Part shown: positions 40,605-49,292 of the stretch, piece after piece
Layout: each line of letters opens with the position of its first letter
Numbering within the stretch: the first letter of the stretch is position 1
Assembly: GCF_940670765.1 (NCBI RefSeq)
Contig: NZ_CALNVW010000043.1
Span: forward strand, 1 to 64,000
Direction: 5' to 3'
Length of the DNA stretch: 64,000 nucleotides
DNA from: Streptomyces sp. A 4/2
GTDB taxonomy: Bacteria > Actinomycetota > Actinomycetes > Streptomycetales > Streptomycetaceae
Program-made: the position numbers and the translations under genes
Notes under the pieces: generated by a model
Databases searched by the model: none
What the model was told of the DNA's origin: nothing
The model's input: only the letters and a program-made list of their open reading frames with translations

Positions 40605-41774
40605 ATGGGCGAGTGGCGAACGACCGACCGGACGGCGCCGAGCGTCGCGGAGGGCGCGCTGGTGGGGGAACGTGCGCTCGCGGAGCTGCTGGCGCTGGGC
40701 GGTCGGGCGCTGCCTCTGCTCCGCCGGTGGACGGCCTCGGATCCGGCGTGCGGTGTCGCGAGGCTGACCCTGGCGACCTGCGACAGTCTGGGCGACGCGG
40801 CACTCAAGGAGCAGTTGGTGGTCGCACACCGGGACGCGCAGACCGCAGGTGAGCGGGAAGCGAGCCTGGTGTACGGCGTGTTCCTCTTCTCGCACCGGCA
40901 GTACCGACTGACGGCCGACCACCTGGCGGCGCACTTCGTCCGGTGGCCCGCCGACGAGGTGGCCGGGCTGATGCTGGGGGCCTTCCACGCCTGCGGAGAC
41001 CCCGTCTACCGTGCGTACGGCGACGCCCTGGTCGAGGAGCAGACGGCCTCGGCCGGCCCGGACAACTGGGCGTGGGTGAGCTGGCTGGCCGCGATCCGGG
41101 CCGAACAGGGCCGCATCCAGGAGGCGTACGAGCTGGCCGGACAGGCCCTGGCCCTGAACCCCCGCTCAGGGGTGGCCGTCCACGCCCTCGCGCACACGGA
41201 GCACGAACGGGGCACCGGCCACGACGCCGTCGTCTTGCTGGACAGCTGGCTCACCAGCGACCCGCAGGCGGCGCAGTCCCGGCATCTGAACCGGCACGCC
41301 GACGGCCGGCCTCCCCTCGTCTTCCACCACCGGGACATCCGCGACCGGATCGTCGGCCAGATCCGCGCCCTCACCCAGCCCGCAGACCCCGTGGGCTCGC
41401 TGCCCGAGCACCTCGTCTACCGCGACATCCTCACCGCCCTGCCCACTCTGGACGCCCGCATCACTCTCGCGCTGACCGACCCCGGCTTCCCCGGTACGGA
41501 AGAAGCGCGTCGCAGCCGATGGCTGCTGCACCATCCGGCGGTCTGCGTCATCACCCACGAGGAACTCGCAGGCCCCGGTCGCGGCGGCACCATCCACGCC
41601 CGCGCACAGGCACTCACCCGACTCCTGACCGCCATCAGCCACCCCGACCCGTCAGCGGTCCCGACGGCACCACCACCAGCTGCTCCCGGCGCCGAGGATC
41701 TGGCCATCGGCACCGGACGGGCGTTGTTCACCCCCGCCCACGAACGCCTCCTCGACCGCCATCACAGCCACTGA
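40605..41774 (+). CDS. TPR-like protein with unrelated C-terminal half
   Basis: 389 residues. The first 220 or so are helical repeats of TPR type (LVYGVFLFSHRQYRLTADHL, WLAAIRAEQGRIQEAYELAG, QALALNPRSGVAVHALAHTE). From about residue 225 (RHLNRHADGRPPLVFHHRDI) the character changes abruptly to a Pro/His-rich segment that no longer resembles TPR proteins. It may be a chimera from recombination or a frameshift within a longer TPR gene. No function can be assigned. ATG 40605 has a weak ribosome site. Confidence 0.5.
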   Translation: MGEWRTTDRTAPSVAEGALVGERALAELLALGGRALPLLRRWTASDPACGVARLTLATCDSLGDAALKEQLVVAHRDAQTAGEREASLVYGVFLFSHRQYRLTADHLAAHFVRWPADEVAGLMLGAFHACGDPVYRAYGDALVEEQTASAGPDNWAWVSWLAAIRAEQGRIQEAYELAGQALALNPRSGVAVHALAHTEHERGTGHDAVVLLDSWLTSDPQAAQSRHLNRHADGRPPLVFHHRDIRDRIVGQIRALTQPADPVGSLPEHLVYRDILTALPTLDARITLALTDPGFPGTEEARRSRWLLHHPAVCVITHEELAGPGRGGTIHARAQALTRLLTAISHPDPSAVPTAPPPAAPGAEDLAIGTGRALFTPAHERLLDRHHSH

Positions 41775-41900
41775 GCCGTCCGTATTCGCCCTCCGGGTCC
41801 CGTGAGACGGTCGCTACCCCAGCTGTCCCCCGTGGGCCCGGCCCCGGAAGTTCTCCGCACCACCAGGGGTGATCCTGGGACGCGCCGCGATACTGGGGGT

Positions 41901-42233
41901 ATGGAATTCGTCGTCTTCATGACTCTGCCAGGACTGGTCATCCTGCTGACCGTGCTGGCCTTCGTCGACCAGTTGTTGTTGCGCGCCGGGCGGGCCGGCG
42001 TCCTGCCGTGGCGGAACTGGGCGCGGCAGGGCCAGATATCGGCAACCGGGTTCGAGCAACTGCACGCGACCATGTCGGCGGGGAAGCAGAACGAACTGAA
42101 GGAACGGCAATCGGCACTCGTGATGCGGGACGACGAGGAGGACGGGGCGCCGCCGAACCGGACGACGGTGGATCTGGAGCGGGGGACCGTCGTCGTCCGC
42201 ATGTCGCGGACCGGGCGTCTTCGTGCGTCGTAG
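41901..42233 (+). CDS. DUF6191 membrane protein
   Basis: 110 residues: an N-terminal membrane helix (FVVFMTLPGLVILLTVLAF) and a cytoplasmic tail with ARQGQISATGFEQLHATMSA and LKERQSALVMRDDEEDGAPP, the pattern of the Streptomyces DUF6191 family. Function unknown. ATG 41901 follows CTGGGGGT. A hairpin terminator is located 38 bases after the stop. Confidence 0.75.
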   Translation: MEFVVFMTLPGLVILLTVLAFVDQLLLRAGRAGVLPWRNWARQGQISATGFEQLHATMSAGKQNELKERQSALVMRDDEEDGAPPNRTTVDLERGTVVVRMSRTGRLRAS

Positions 42234-42270
42234 GGGCAGTCCGGGCCGATGCCGGCTTCGGGAGACGACG

Positions 42271-42300
42271 ACGCCGGAGTGCTGTTAGGCACTCCGGCGT
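42271..42300. terminator. Terminator hairpin after DUF6191 gene
   Basis: Perfect 12-bp arms ACGCCGGAGTGC / GCACTCCGGCGT with a 6-base loop (TGTTAG), between convergent genes. Confidence 0.8.
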
Positions 42301-42389
42301 GACGTCGGGGGCAAGGAAAGCGGAGGGACTAATTTCAGTGAGGTGAGAAGGAAGTCCGTCCATGGCCTCGCCCGGGCCAACGGTAGCAG

Positions 42390-44561
42390 TCAGCCCGGGA
42401 TCAGGGCACGCAGATTTTCCGGAGTGATCGTCCGGGAATCGGGGTGCAGGCCGTCCGGGCGTTCCATGCCGATGTAGGTGACGGGGCCGTCCGGGACCGT
42501 CGAGCCGTCCCACAGTGTGGTGGCCGTGGCACGGTCGGCCATCAGATCGATGAGGTGACGGACCGTCAGGTACTCGCGCTCGACGATGCCGCGCAGCAGC
42601 GTGGCGACCGACACCCGGTTCTCCTCGACCCGGTTGGCGCTCGGGTTGCCCTGGAGGTACAGGTGGAGCCACTTGGCGCGCCAGCGGCCGTCGTGCCCGC
42701 GCAGGAAGGCCATCGGCAGCGCGACCCTGCCCGGCCCGCGGACCTCGGACTTCATGCGTACGGTGCGCGGCTCGAAGGGGCGGCCCCGCTGCTCGGCACC
42801 GCGCAGCATGAAGCCGAAGAACGACTCCTCGACGGTTTCGAAGCTCTCGCCCGAGAAGATGTTGACCTGCGGGACGATGAAGGTGCCACGCACGGCGTTC
42901 AGCCGCAGGTCGATGAACTCCGATGCGCCTTCGGGCGCTTCCGTGATGTCGCCGGAGTGTTCGCCCTCGACCTCGGTGAGGGCGGTGTACGAGAGCCAGC
43001 AGACTGTCGCGTACTCGGAGTCGAGCATCAGCGCCGACAGGTCGAAGTCGGTGTCGTGGCTCTTCTGCTTCCAGTGGACGAAGAATCGCAGCAGTTCCCC
43101 CTCGACGGGCGAGAGGGAGCCACGTGGCAGCACGCCGAGTCCGGCAGCCGTCGCCTTGCCGCTGAGCGGCAGCGCGACATCGAGGATGTCGGGGTCGATG
43201 AGCAGGTGCCCCGGGTCGGGCAGGCGGCGGCGCGTCTCGGAGTCAAGGATGTCGATGAGGCGGATGCGCTCGGGCGGCAGCACGAGGGGGCGGTTGTCGG
43301 CGGTGACCCAGGCCCTGCCACGGCTGTTGACGAAGACGCGGCGCTCGCCGGTCTCCCGGGCCCGGTTGTGCAGGTGCTCGCGCACCGACAGCAGGACCCG
43401 GCCGGAGACCTGCGGAGCGACCTGTTCGGCGGCGGCTACGACAGCGTCGCGTTCCTCCTGGGTGAGGCACGTGCGTAGCAGCCGGTCCAGGGAGCGGAAC
43501 AGTTTGCCCGGGGCGGCCGTCAGCAGACGCACCGCCCCGAGGATGTCGTTCGCGCCGAGCAGTTCTTCGAGGTGGCTGTCGAAGGACCGGGCCTCCTTCT
43601 CGCCGCGGGCGACGGCGAACACGTCGGCGGCGTACGGCCATTGCGGGTACTCGTGCGGGTGGAGGCGCTCACCGAGGCGCTTGAACGCCTCACGGTGCGT
43701 GGATACGTCGGCGAGTTTGGCGGGGGCCTTCTCGATCACCGAGTCGAGTCCGGCGAGCAGCGCGCGGCGGACCCGCCGGGCCGAGACCCGGAAGCGGGTC
43801 GGTTCCACGAGGGTCAGGTCACCGCCGGAGAGCGCACAGGCCAGCCGCAGCACGTCGGTGACGGTGTCCAGCAGGAGGTCCCGCCCGGCGTGCAGGCGGA
43901 CGACGTTGATGACGGCGCGGTTCTCCCGTACGGGGATCGCCTCGGGCTGGGCGCTGTCCACGCAGTGCTCGGCCAGCGAACGGAGGTCGCGCAGACCCTC
44001 CTCGCCGAGTGGGGTGGTGCTGCCGGCCAGGGCCAGGTACAGAGCGGTGACCTCGTCGTCCGGGGCGCCGCCCAGATGCAGGACCGTCGTGCGGTCGCCC
44101 GCGGCGGCGATCAACTCGTCGTGAGCGGCCAGCATCTCGGCGTACGTGTGCTGGTAGGTGCCGTACGAGGGCAGGGTCAGCAGGTCGACCACACCGGTAC
44201 GGAGCTGGGCGAGGGTGCCGTCACGCGAGGCGTCGTCGGCGAGCGCCTCGGCGATGCACCGCGTCCAGAAGTCGAAGGTGTCCGGCACGTTGGCGGGGAA
44301 GTCGAGGAAGTAGACGTTGTGCTGGACGTGGGCACCGGTGATCTCGCGGACGTTCTCCAGCGTGCGCGTGGCGGTGTCGACGACGGTTTCCTCGGACAGC
44401 CCCGACAGATGCTCCAGCAGGGCCGACGAGAGCTTGAAGCCCACGGACATCAGCGCGACATCGAACTGCCGCGCCGCGACATCGCCGTGCCCGGCAGGTC
44501 CGGAGGGGGCGGGCAGACGCCGAGCGTGCCGGATGACCAGGGGGTCGAGAGGATGGGACAT
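42390..44561 (-). CDS. Large TerD-domain stress protein
   Basis: 723 residues. The C-terminal third has features of TerD-type stress proteins: DFDLSALMLDSEYATVCWLS, HSGDITEAPEGASEFIDLRL, and FIVPQVNIFSGESFETVEES. The rest is helical and resembles the MXAN_6230/SCO0854 group of large tellurite-type proteins, but I see no RING cysteines. TerD domains bind calcium and act in membrane-associated stress complexes. The start is uncertain: ATG 44561 (MSHPLDP) is used; ATG 44597 is the alternative, and neither has a strong ribosome site. It is convergent with DUF6191 and divergent from the prolyl iminopeptidase gene. Confidence 0.6.
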   Translation of the reverse strand: MSHPLDPLVIRHARRLPAPSGPAGHGDVAARQFDVALMSVGFKLSSALLEHLSGLSEETVVDTATRTLENVREITGAHVQHNVYFLDFPANVPDTFDFWTRCIAEALADDASRDGTLAQLRTGVVDLLTLPSYGTYQHTYAEMLAAHDELIAAAGDRTTVLHLGGAPDDEVTALYLALAGSTTPLGEEGLRDLRSLAEHCVDSAQPEAIPVRENRAVINVVRLHAGRDLLLDTVTDVLRLACALSGGDLTLVEPTRFRVSARRVRRALLAGLDSVIEKAPAKLADVSTHREAFKRLGERLHPHEYPQWPYAADVFAVARGEKEARSFDSHLEELLGANDILGAVRLLTAAPGKLFRSLDRLLRTCLTQEERDAVVAAAEQVAPQVSGRVLLSVREHLHNRARETGERRVFVNSRGRAWVTADNRPLVLPPERIRLIDILDSETRRRLPDPGHLLIDPDILDVALPLSGKATAAGLGVLPRGSLSPVEGELLRFFVHWKQKSHDTDFDLSALMLDSEYATVCWLSYTALTEVEGEHSGDITEAPEGASEFIDLRLNAVRGTFIVPQVNIFSGESFETVEESFFGFMLRGAEQRGRPFEPRTVRMKSEVRGPGRVALPMAFLRGHDGRWRAKWLHLYLQGNPSANRVEENRVSVATLLRGIVEREYLTVRHLIDLMADRATATTLWDGSTVPDGPVTYIGMERPDGLHPDSRTITPENLRALIPG

Positions 44562-44992
44562 CCGGGCATGTTCCCAGAACTCCGTGGGGCGGCGCATGCG
44601 GGTTTTCGAACGCAGCGCGACGGGTTCAGACGGAGCCGAGCGGCGGGGGCGCCTGGAAGATGCGGCGCAACCACTCGTCGAGGGTGACGAAGTCCGATCC
44701 GATGAGGCCCTGGCATGGGTCGACACGATGGCGCAGGGCATGTCCACCGGTCACCGCTGCACGAGAGTGGCTCGTCCTGGGAGCAGCGTTCCCCTCGACA
44801 GTACGTCGGCGACGCAGGTGGCAGTACGGAGATGTCGGCCGGGCGCGCGACCTGCCGGTTTCCCGGCAGGCGGCCTGACGCCCATTTCGGAGATGGGCGG
44901 GGTGAGCGCGAACGCCAGCGCAACGCCTGTTTCCACAAGGCGTGTTGAAAGGGAAGGCGCTCAACCACGATCGTTCTGTAGGGTCGACGCCC
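44562..44992. other. Long divergent gap with three stem-loops
   Basis: 431 bases with no supported gene. Three hairpins are stacked near the rightward gene: CCTGCCGG/CCGGCAGG at 44851-44870, CGCCCAT/ATGGGCG at 44879-44899, and ACGCCT/AGGCGT at 44923-44943. A TAGGGT -10-like box is at 44979-44984. Confidence 0.5.
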
Positions 44993-45952
44993 ATGGTTGA
45001 TTTCTACCCTCCCACCAGCCCCTACGACCATGGATTTCTCGACACCGGAGACGGCAACCGCATCTACTACGAGCAGCTCGGGAACCCTGAGGGCAAGCCT
45101 GCCCTGAACATTCACGGAGGTCCGGGCGGGGGAGCGCCGCGGCGGCCGACGAGGGCCTGGGACCCCGAGTGCTACCGCGTCATCCGCTTCGACCAGCGGA
45201 ACTGCGGCCGCAGCACCCCGCACGCCGGCGACCCGGTGGCGGACATGAGTCTGAACACCACGCAGCACCTGATCGACGACATGGAGCGGCTGCGCGAACA
45301 CCTGGGCATCGAGCGGTGGCTGCTGAACGGCGCCTCCTGGGGGACGACCCTCGCCCTGGCATACGCGCAACAGCACCCCGAGCGGGTCAGCGAGATGGTC
45401 GTCCAGTCGGTGACGACGGCCCGCCGCACCGAGATCGACTGGCTCTACCGGGGCGCCGGGTGGTTCTACCCCGAGGCGTGGGACCGGTTCCGGGACGGCG
45501 TCCCCGAGGCCGAGCGCGGCGGCGACCTGCTCGCGGCCTACGCGCGCCTGATGGAGCACCCCGACCGGTCGGTCCGGGAGAGGGCCGCTGCCGATTGGCT
45601 CGCCTGGGAGGACGCCGTCATCTCGAACGAACCCAACGGTGTACCCGGCATGTACAGCGATCGCGACATCGAAGCGCAGATCGCGTTCGTCCGGATCTGT
45701 GCCCACTTCTTCAGCAACGGTGCGTGGCTGGAGGAGGAGCAACTGATCCGGGACGCACACAAGCTGGCCGGTATCCCGGCGGTGCTGGTCCATGGCCGGC
45801 ACGACATGGGCTGTCCGGTGCAGACGGTGTGGGAGCTGGCGAAGGTGTGGCCGGGCGCGCGGCTCCACATCATCGAGGACTCGGGGCACTCCGGGAGCGA
45901 CACCCTGGGGGAGACGGTCCGGGCGGCCATCGAGGAGTTCAAGCACCGGTGA
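44993..45952 (+). CDS. pip: Prolyl iminopeptidase
   Basis: 319-residue alpha/beta-hydrolase that cleaves N-terminal proline. HGGPGGG (41-47), FDQRNCGRSTPH, nucleophile Ser115 in GASWGT, LVHGRHDMGCP with the Asp, and EDSGHSG with the His. NTTQHLIDDMERLREHLGIE is typical of bacterial PIP. ATG 44993 is preceded at the right distance by a TAGGGT -10-like box, suggesting a leaderless transcript. Its stop is three bases from the stop of the next, convergent gene. Confidence 0.85.
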   Translation: MVDFYPPTSPYDHGFLDTGDGNRIYYEQLGNPEGKPALNIHGGPGGGAPRRPTRAWDPECYRVIRFDQRNCGRSTPHAGDPVADMSLNTTQHLIDDMERLREHLGIERWLLNGASWGTTLALAYAQQHPERVSEMVVQSVTTARRTEIDWLYRGAGWFYPEAWDRFRDGVPEAERGGDLLAAYARLMEHPDRSVRERAAADWLAWEDAVISNEPNGVPGMYSDRDIEAQIAFVRICAHFFSNGAWLEEEQLIRDAHKLAGIPAVLVHGRHDMGCPVQTVWELAKVWPGARLHIIEDSGHSGSDTLGETVRAAIEEFKHR

Positions 45953-45955
45953 TCC

Positions 45956-46327
45956 TCAGTGTGTGTGGCGCCGCGTCAGCGCCAGCACGCTCAGTCCGAA
46001 CATCAGGACACCCAGGGGGAGATGGACCGACGGTATGTGCGCGATGCCCAGCACGACCTGGACCGAGGCGAGGACGAGGAAACCGGACGCGTGCCAGACG
46101 GGCCGGGGCGACCCGCCGCCCGGCTTCCACGCCAGCACCGCCGCGAGCACGTACAGCATCGACGCCCCGTACATCACACGGGCTCCGGCACTGTGCAGCG
46201 TCTCTCCGTACGACGAGGTCAGCAGCAGTCCGGCGGAGACCGCTTGAAGGAAGATGGTGAGCGTCTGCAGGGCGATCGCGATCTGCAGAAACGAGAAGCG
46301 CCGTTGTGCCGCCGCCTGGGTTGCCAT
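45956..46327 (-). CDS. Small four-helix membrane protein
   Basis: 123 residues with about four membrane helices (LQIAIALQTLTIFLQAVSAG, ARVMYGASMLYVLAAVLAW, ASGFLVLASVQVVLGIAHI, LPLGVLMFGLSVLAL). No named family recognised. It is divergent from an ECF41 sigma-factor gene and could be in its regulon (inference). ATG 46327 follows GAGGACCGAGG. Confidence 0.65.
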   Translation of the reverse strand: MATQAAAQRRFSFLQIAIALQTLTIFLQAVSAGLLLTSSYGETLHSAGARVMYGASMLYVLAAVLAWKPGGGSPRPVWHASGFLVLASVQVVLGIAHIPSVHLPLGVLMFGLSVLALTRRHTH

Positions 46328-46429
46328 GCCTCGGTCCTCTTTTCCGCCCGGAGGGCGGTAGATCGATAAGGTCTCACCAGCCCGACGACGCGGGCGTGCG
46401 AAAGGTAAGGCGAGGAGGCGGTCGGGAGC

Positions 46430-47329
46430 ATGGGGACGGCTGGGACGAGCACCGACGGGACGGCCGGTGAGCGGCGCCAACTGATCAATGTCGCCTACCG
46501 GTTGCTCGGTTCGCTGGCCGAGTCCGAGGACGCCGTACAGGAGGCCTACGCGCGCTGGTACGCGCTGCCACGGAGTCGGCAGGACGAGATCGTGTCCCCC
46601 GGCGCCTGGCTGACGACGGTGACCGGCCGCATCTGCCTGGACGTGCTCGGCTCGGCGCGGGCCCGGCGCGAACGCTATGTCGGCGCATGGCTGCCCGATC
46701 CGCTGCCCGACCACGCCGAGCGGGACCACGGCCATGACACCGACCCGGCCGACCAGATGGTTCTGGACGAATCGGTGACCATGGCCTTCCTCGTCGTCCT
46801 GGAGTCGATGACACCCGCCGAGCGAGTGGCATTCGTCCTGCACGACGTCTTCCGGTACCCCTTCGCCGAGATCGCCGGCGTCCTCGGCCGGACCCCAGCG
46901 GCCTGCAAGCAGCTCGCGGCCTCCGCCCGGCGGCGGGTGCGCGTCGAGCGGACTCCGGTGACGGCGGCAGGGCAGGCCGGTGTGGTGCGGCAGGTCAAAG
47001 AGGCATGGGAGACCAAGGACATCGCGGCCCTCGTCGAACTCCTCGACCCGGCCGCCGTGATGACCGCCGACGGCGGCGGCCTGGTCGGTACCGTCCTGCG
47101 CCCGATCGAAGGCGGCGCGCGCATCGCCCAGTACATGGTCGCCATCGCCGACAGGGCTCCGGGCCTCGAACTCCTGGAGCGGTCGGTCAACGGTGTGCCG
47201 GGCCTGGTGGCCCAGCGTGCGGGCGCCGTCATGACCGTTGCCTCGTTCGATGTCACCGACGGGCGCGTCACCCGGATCTGGGCGGTCCGCAATCCGGAGA
47301 AACTGCGGCCGTGGGTGCGGGACGAGTAG
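46430..47329 (+). CDS. ECF41-type sigma factor (SigJ-like)
   Basis: 299 residues: sigma-70 region 2 (RRQLINVAYRLLGSLAESED), region 4 (RVAFVLHDVFRYPFAEIAGV, then CKQLAASARRRV), and a C-terminal SnoaL-like domain with the family's C-terminal signature as RNPEKL. In ECF41 proteins that extension controls activity in place of a separate anti-sigma factor. The usual partner, a carboxymuconolactone decarboxylase/oxidoreductase-type gene, is not adjacent. A divergent small membrane protein is the only neighbour upstream. ATG 46430 is near AGGAGG. Confidence 0.85.
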   Translation: MGTAGTSTDGTAGERRQLINVAYRLLGSLAESEDAVQEAYARWYALPRSRQDEIVSPGAWLTTVTGRICLDVLGSARARRERYVGAWLPDPLPDHAERDHGHDTDPADQMVLDESVTMAFLVVLESMTPAERVAFVLHDVFRYPFAEIAGVLGRTPAACKQLAASARRRVRVERTPVTAAGQAGVVRQVKEAWETKDIAALVELLDPAAVMTADGGGLVGTVLRPIEGGARIAQYMVAIADRAPGLELLERSVNGVPGLVAQRAGAVMTVASFDVTDGRVTRIWAVRNPEKLRPWVRDE

Positions 47330-47363
47330 GTCCTCTCCGGCGGACCAGGGTCGGACAAGGTCT

Positions 47364-47427
47364 GGACCGACGGACCGACGGACCGACGGACCGACGGACC
47401 GACGGACCGACGGACTGACAGACCGAC
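47364..47427. repeat. 8-bp microsatellite (GGACCGAC)8
   Basis: Six perfect copies of GGACCGAC followed by GGACTGAC and AGACCGAC. It lies exactly in the gap between two convergent genes (stops at 47329 and 47431). Confidence 0.9.
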
Positions 47428-47430
47428 GGC

Positions 47431-48234
47431 CTAGACCGGGAGCAGCATCGCGACCGTCACCGTGGCGAGCAGCCCCGTGTACGCCCAGGCGTAGGTGCGG
47501 TCGGGGATCCGCGGCGGGCGCCGCCGCAGCACCGCGATCACGGGCAGAGCCCCGAGGAGCAGCGCCGAGGCGGCGCGGAGGTCGATGAGACCCACCAGGT
47601 GCACGTGCGCGTCCGCGGCGGCCGGGACCGCGGCGCCGCCCAGGGACAGTGCGGTGGCAGGCAACGCGATGGCGAGGGTCAGAGGGTTGGCCAGCGCCGT
47701 CGCCACGTGCATCGTGTGCCCGGCCCGCCGCATCGCGGGAACGGTCATGACGCTGCCTCCCACACCGAGGAAGGCGGCGACCGCGCCGACCGGCGCACCG
47801 AGGACGGCCGACAGCGGACGCGGAGCTTCGGAGGCCGCCTCGGCCCGGGTGCGCGGGCGCAGGAAGCCGGGCCGCAGAAGCAGGTCGGCAATGGTGAGAA
47901 CGATGTACGCGACGAACGCCCAGCGGGCCGGACCGGCCGGGGTGAAGCGGGTGGCGAGCGAGCCGGCCGAGGCCCCGACCGCCAGCAGCAGGAGCAGCGG
48001 GCCGCTGCCGCGGAGGGCGAGAAGCACCCGCCGCGGTGTGACGGCCGTCGCGAACCCCGCGTTCACCACCATCACCAGGGCGGAGGTGGCCGTCGCCACC
48101 CGCATCGCGTCCGCGCCGAGCGTGGCGTCCACCCACACCACGACCGGCACCGCGACGAACCCGCCGCCGAAACCGAACAACACGGTCGTCACTCCGGTGA
48201 GGAGCCCGATCCCGATCAATCCCACAACGTCCAT
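47431..48234 (-). CDS. TauE/SafE (TSUP) family permease
   Basis: 267 residues with about eight membrane helices. GLLTGVTTVLFGFGGGFVAV near the start and GAPVGAVAAFLGVGGSVMTV in the second half are the duplicated Gly-rich signatures of TSUP permeases, which export sulfite, sulfoacetate or related organic anions. ATG 48234. The AraC gene upstream is divergent and may control it. Substrate unknown. Confidence 0.8.
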   Translation of the reverse strand: MDVVGLIGIGLLTGVTTVLFGFGGGFVAVPVVVWVDATLGADAMRVATATSALVMVVNAGFATAVTPRRVLLALRGSGPLLLLLAVGASAGSLATRFTPAGPARWAFVAYIVLTIADLLLRPGFLRPRTRAEAASEAPRPLSAVLGAPVGAVAAFLGVGGSVMTVPAMRRAGHTMHVATALANPLTLAIALPATALSLGGAAVPAAADAHVHLVGLIDLRAASALLLGALPVIAVLRRRPPRIPDRTYAWAYTGLLATVTVAMLLPV

Positions 48235-48319
48235 GGGTTCCACTTCACCAGCCCCCACAGGCTTCCCGCATGCGATGGTCGGCACCATTCCTTCGCGTCT
48301 CGGCCAGTAGAATGGCCGG

Positions 48320-49102
48320 GTGAAGAACGTCTCGCTGGACGGCGTCGACCACGTCGACCGGGCCGTCCTGCCGATCGGCACCGACTACCCGCCCGGCCAT
48401 GTACTGGACTGGCACGAGCACCGGCGCGCGCAGTTCCTCTACGGCGCCACCGGCGTCATGGTCGTCGACACCGCCGAGGGCAGCTGGACCGTCCCGCCCG
48501 AGCGCGCCGTACTGATTCCGGCCGCCACCCGGCACCGGGTCCGCATGATGGGGGTGAGTACCCGGAGTCTGTACATCGAGCCGGACGCCGTCCCCTGGTG
48601 GCCCGTCTCCTGCACGGTCGTGGACGTTTCGCCGCTGCTGCGCGAACTGCTCCTGGCCGCCGTCGAGTTCGAGGCCGACTACCGCCTTTCCGGGCGCGAG
48701 GGAAGCATCGCCGCGCTCCTCCTGTACGAGATCGCCGAGCGCTCCCCGCTCCCGTTCCACGTCGGGATTCCCGCCTCCGCGGATCTCGCGGGGCTCTGCC
48801 GCGCGTACCTGGCAGCCCCCGATGCCGGCGTCACCAACACCGGGTGGGCCGCGAGGGTGGCCATGAGTGAACGGGCCTTCACCCGGCGCTTCCGCTCCGA
48901 GACCGGTGACAGCCCCGCCGCCTGGCGGGCCCGCGCCCGTCTGCTCGCGGCCGTCCCGCTGCTGCGCACCGCCTCGGTCAGCGAGGTCGGCGGCCGTCTC
49001 GGCTACGCCTCTCCCGCCGCGTTCACCGCTGCCTTCACGCGCGCCTTCGGGATGCCCCCGTCCCGCTTCGCCGCGACCCGCCAGGGCAGCCGCAGCTCCT
49101 GA
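48320..49102 (+). CDS. AraC-family regulator
   Basis: 260 residues: a cupin-like N-terminal sensor (GHVLDWHEHRRAQFLYGATG, WTVPPERAVLIPAATRHRV) and a C-terminal double helix-turn-helix (SERAFTRRFRSETGDSPAAW and RLGYASPAAFTAAFTRAFGM). GTG 48320 is only 6 bases after a TAGAAT -10-like box (48308-48313), so the message is probably leaderless. Divergent from the TSUP permease, a common AraC arrangement. Confidence 0.87.
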   Translation: MKNVSLDGVDHVDRAVLPIGTDYPPGHVLDWHEHRRAQFLYGATGVMVVDTAEGSWTVPPERAVLIPAATRHRVRMMGVSTRSLYIEPDAVPWWPVSCTVVDVSPLLRELLLAAVEFEADYRLSGREGSIAALLLYEIAERSPLPFHVGIPASADLAGLCRAYLAAPDAGVTNTGWAARVAMSERAFTRRFRSETGDSPAAWRARARLLAAVPLLRTASVSEVGGRLGYASPAAFTAAFTRAFGMPPSRFAATRQGSRSS

Positions 49103-49292
49103 CGGCACCCCGACGTTCCGGGCCCGGCGAAGATCGACCGGACAGGTCCTGGTCGTCGAGCAGCCGCCACGCGATGAGGGCGAGTCCGGCCCGTGCCCAC
49201 CCGGTGGACCCGGTGACGGGAACTTCCGGGCGGGGAACGCCTCATAGGTGGTACCGGCGTTCGTCCTGCCGCCCGGGGCCCCTCGTCGACCC

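Noticed and set aside
42390..44561. Lantibiotic dehydratase identity for the large protein
   Set aside because: Size is similar but the C-terminus has TerD-like segments and there is no precursor peptide or cyclase gene nearby.
44562..44992. A 122-residue minus-strand gene in the gap upstream of pip
   Set aside because: Mostly Arg/Pro/Ala-rich text with no ribosome site or recognisable domain; hairpins occupy the same region.
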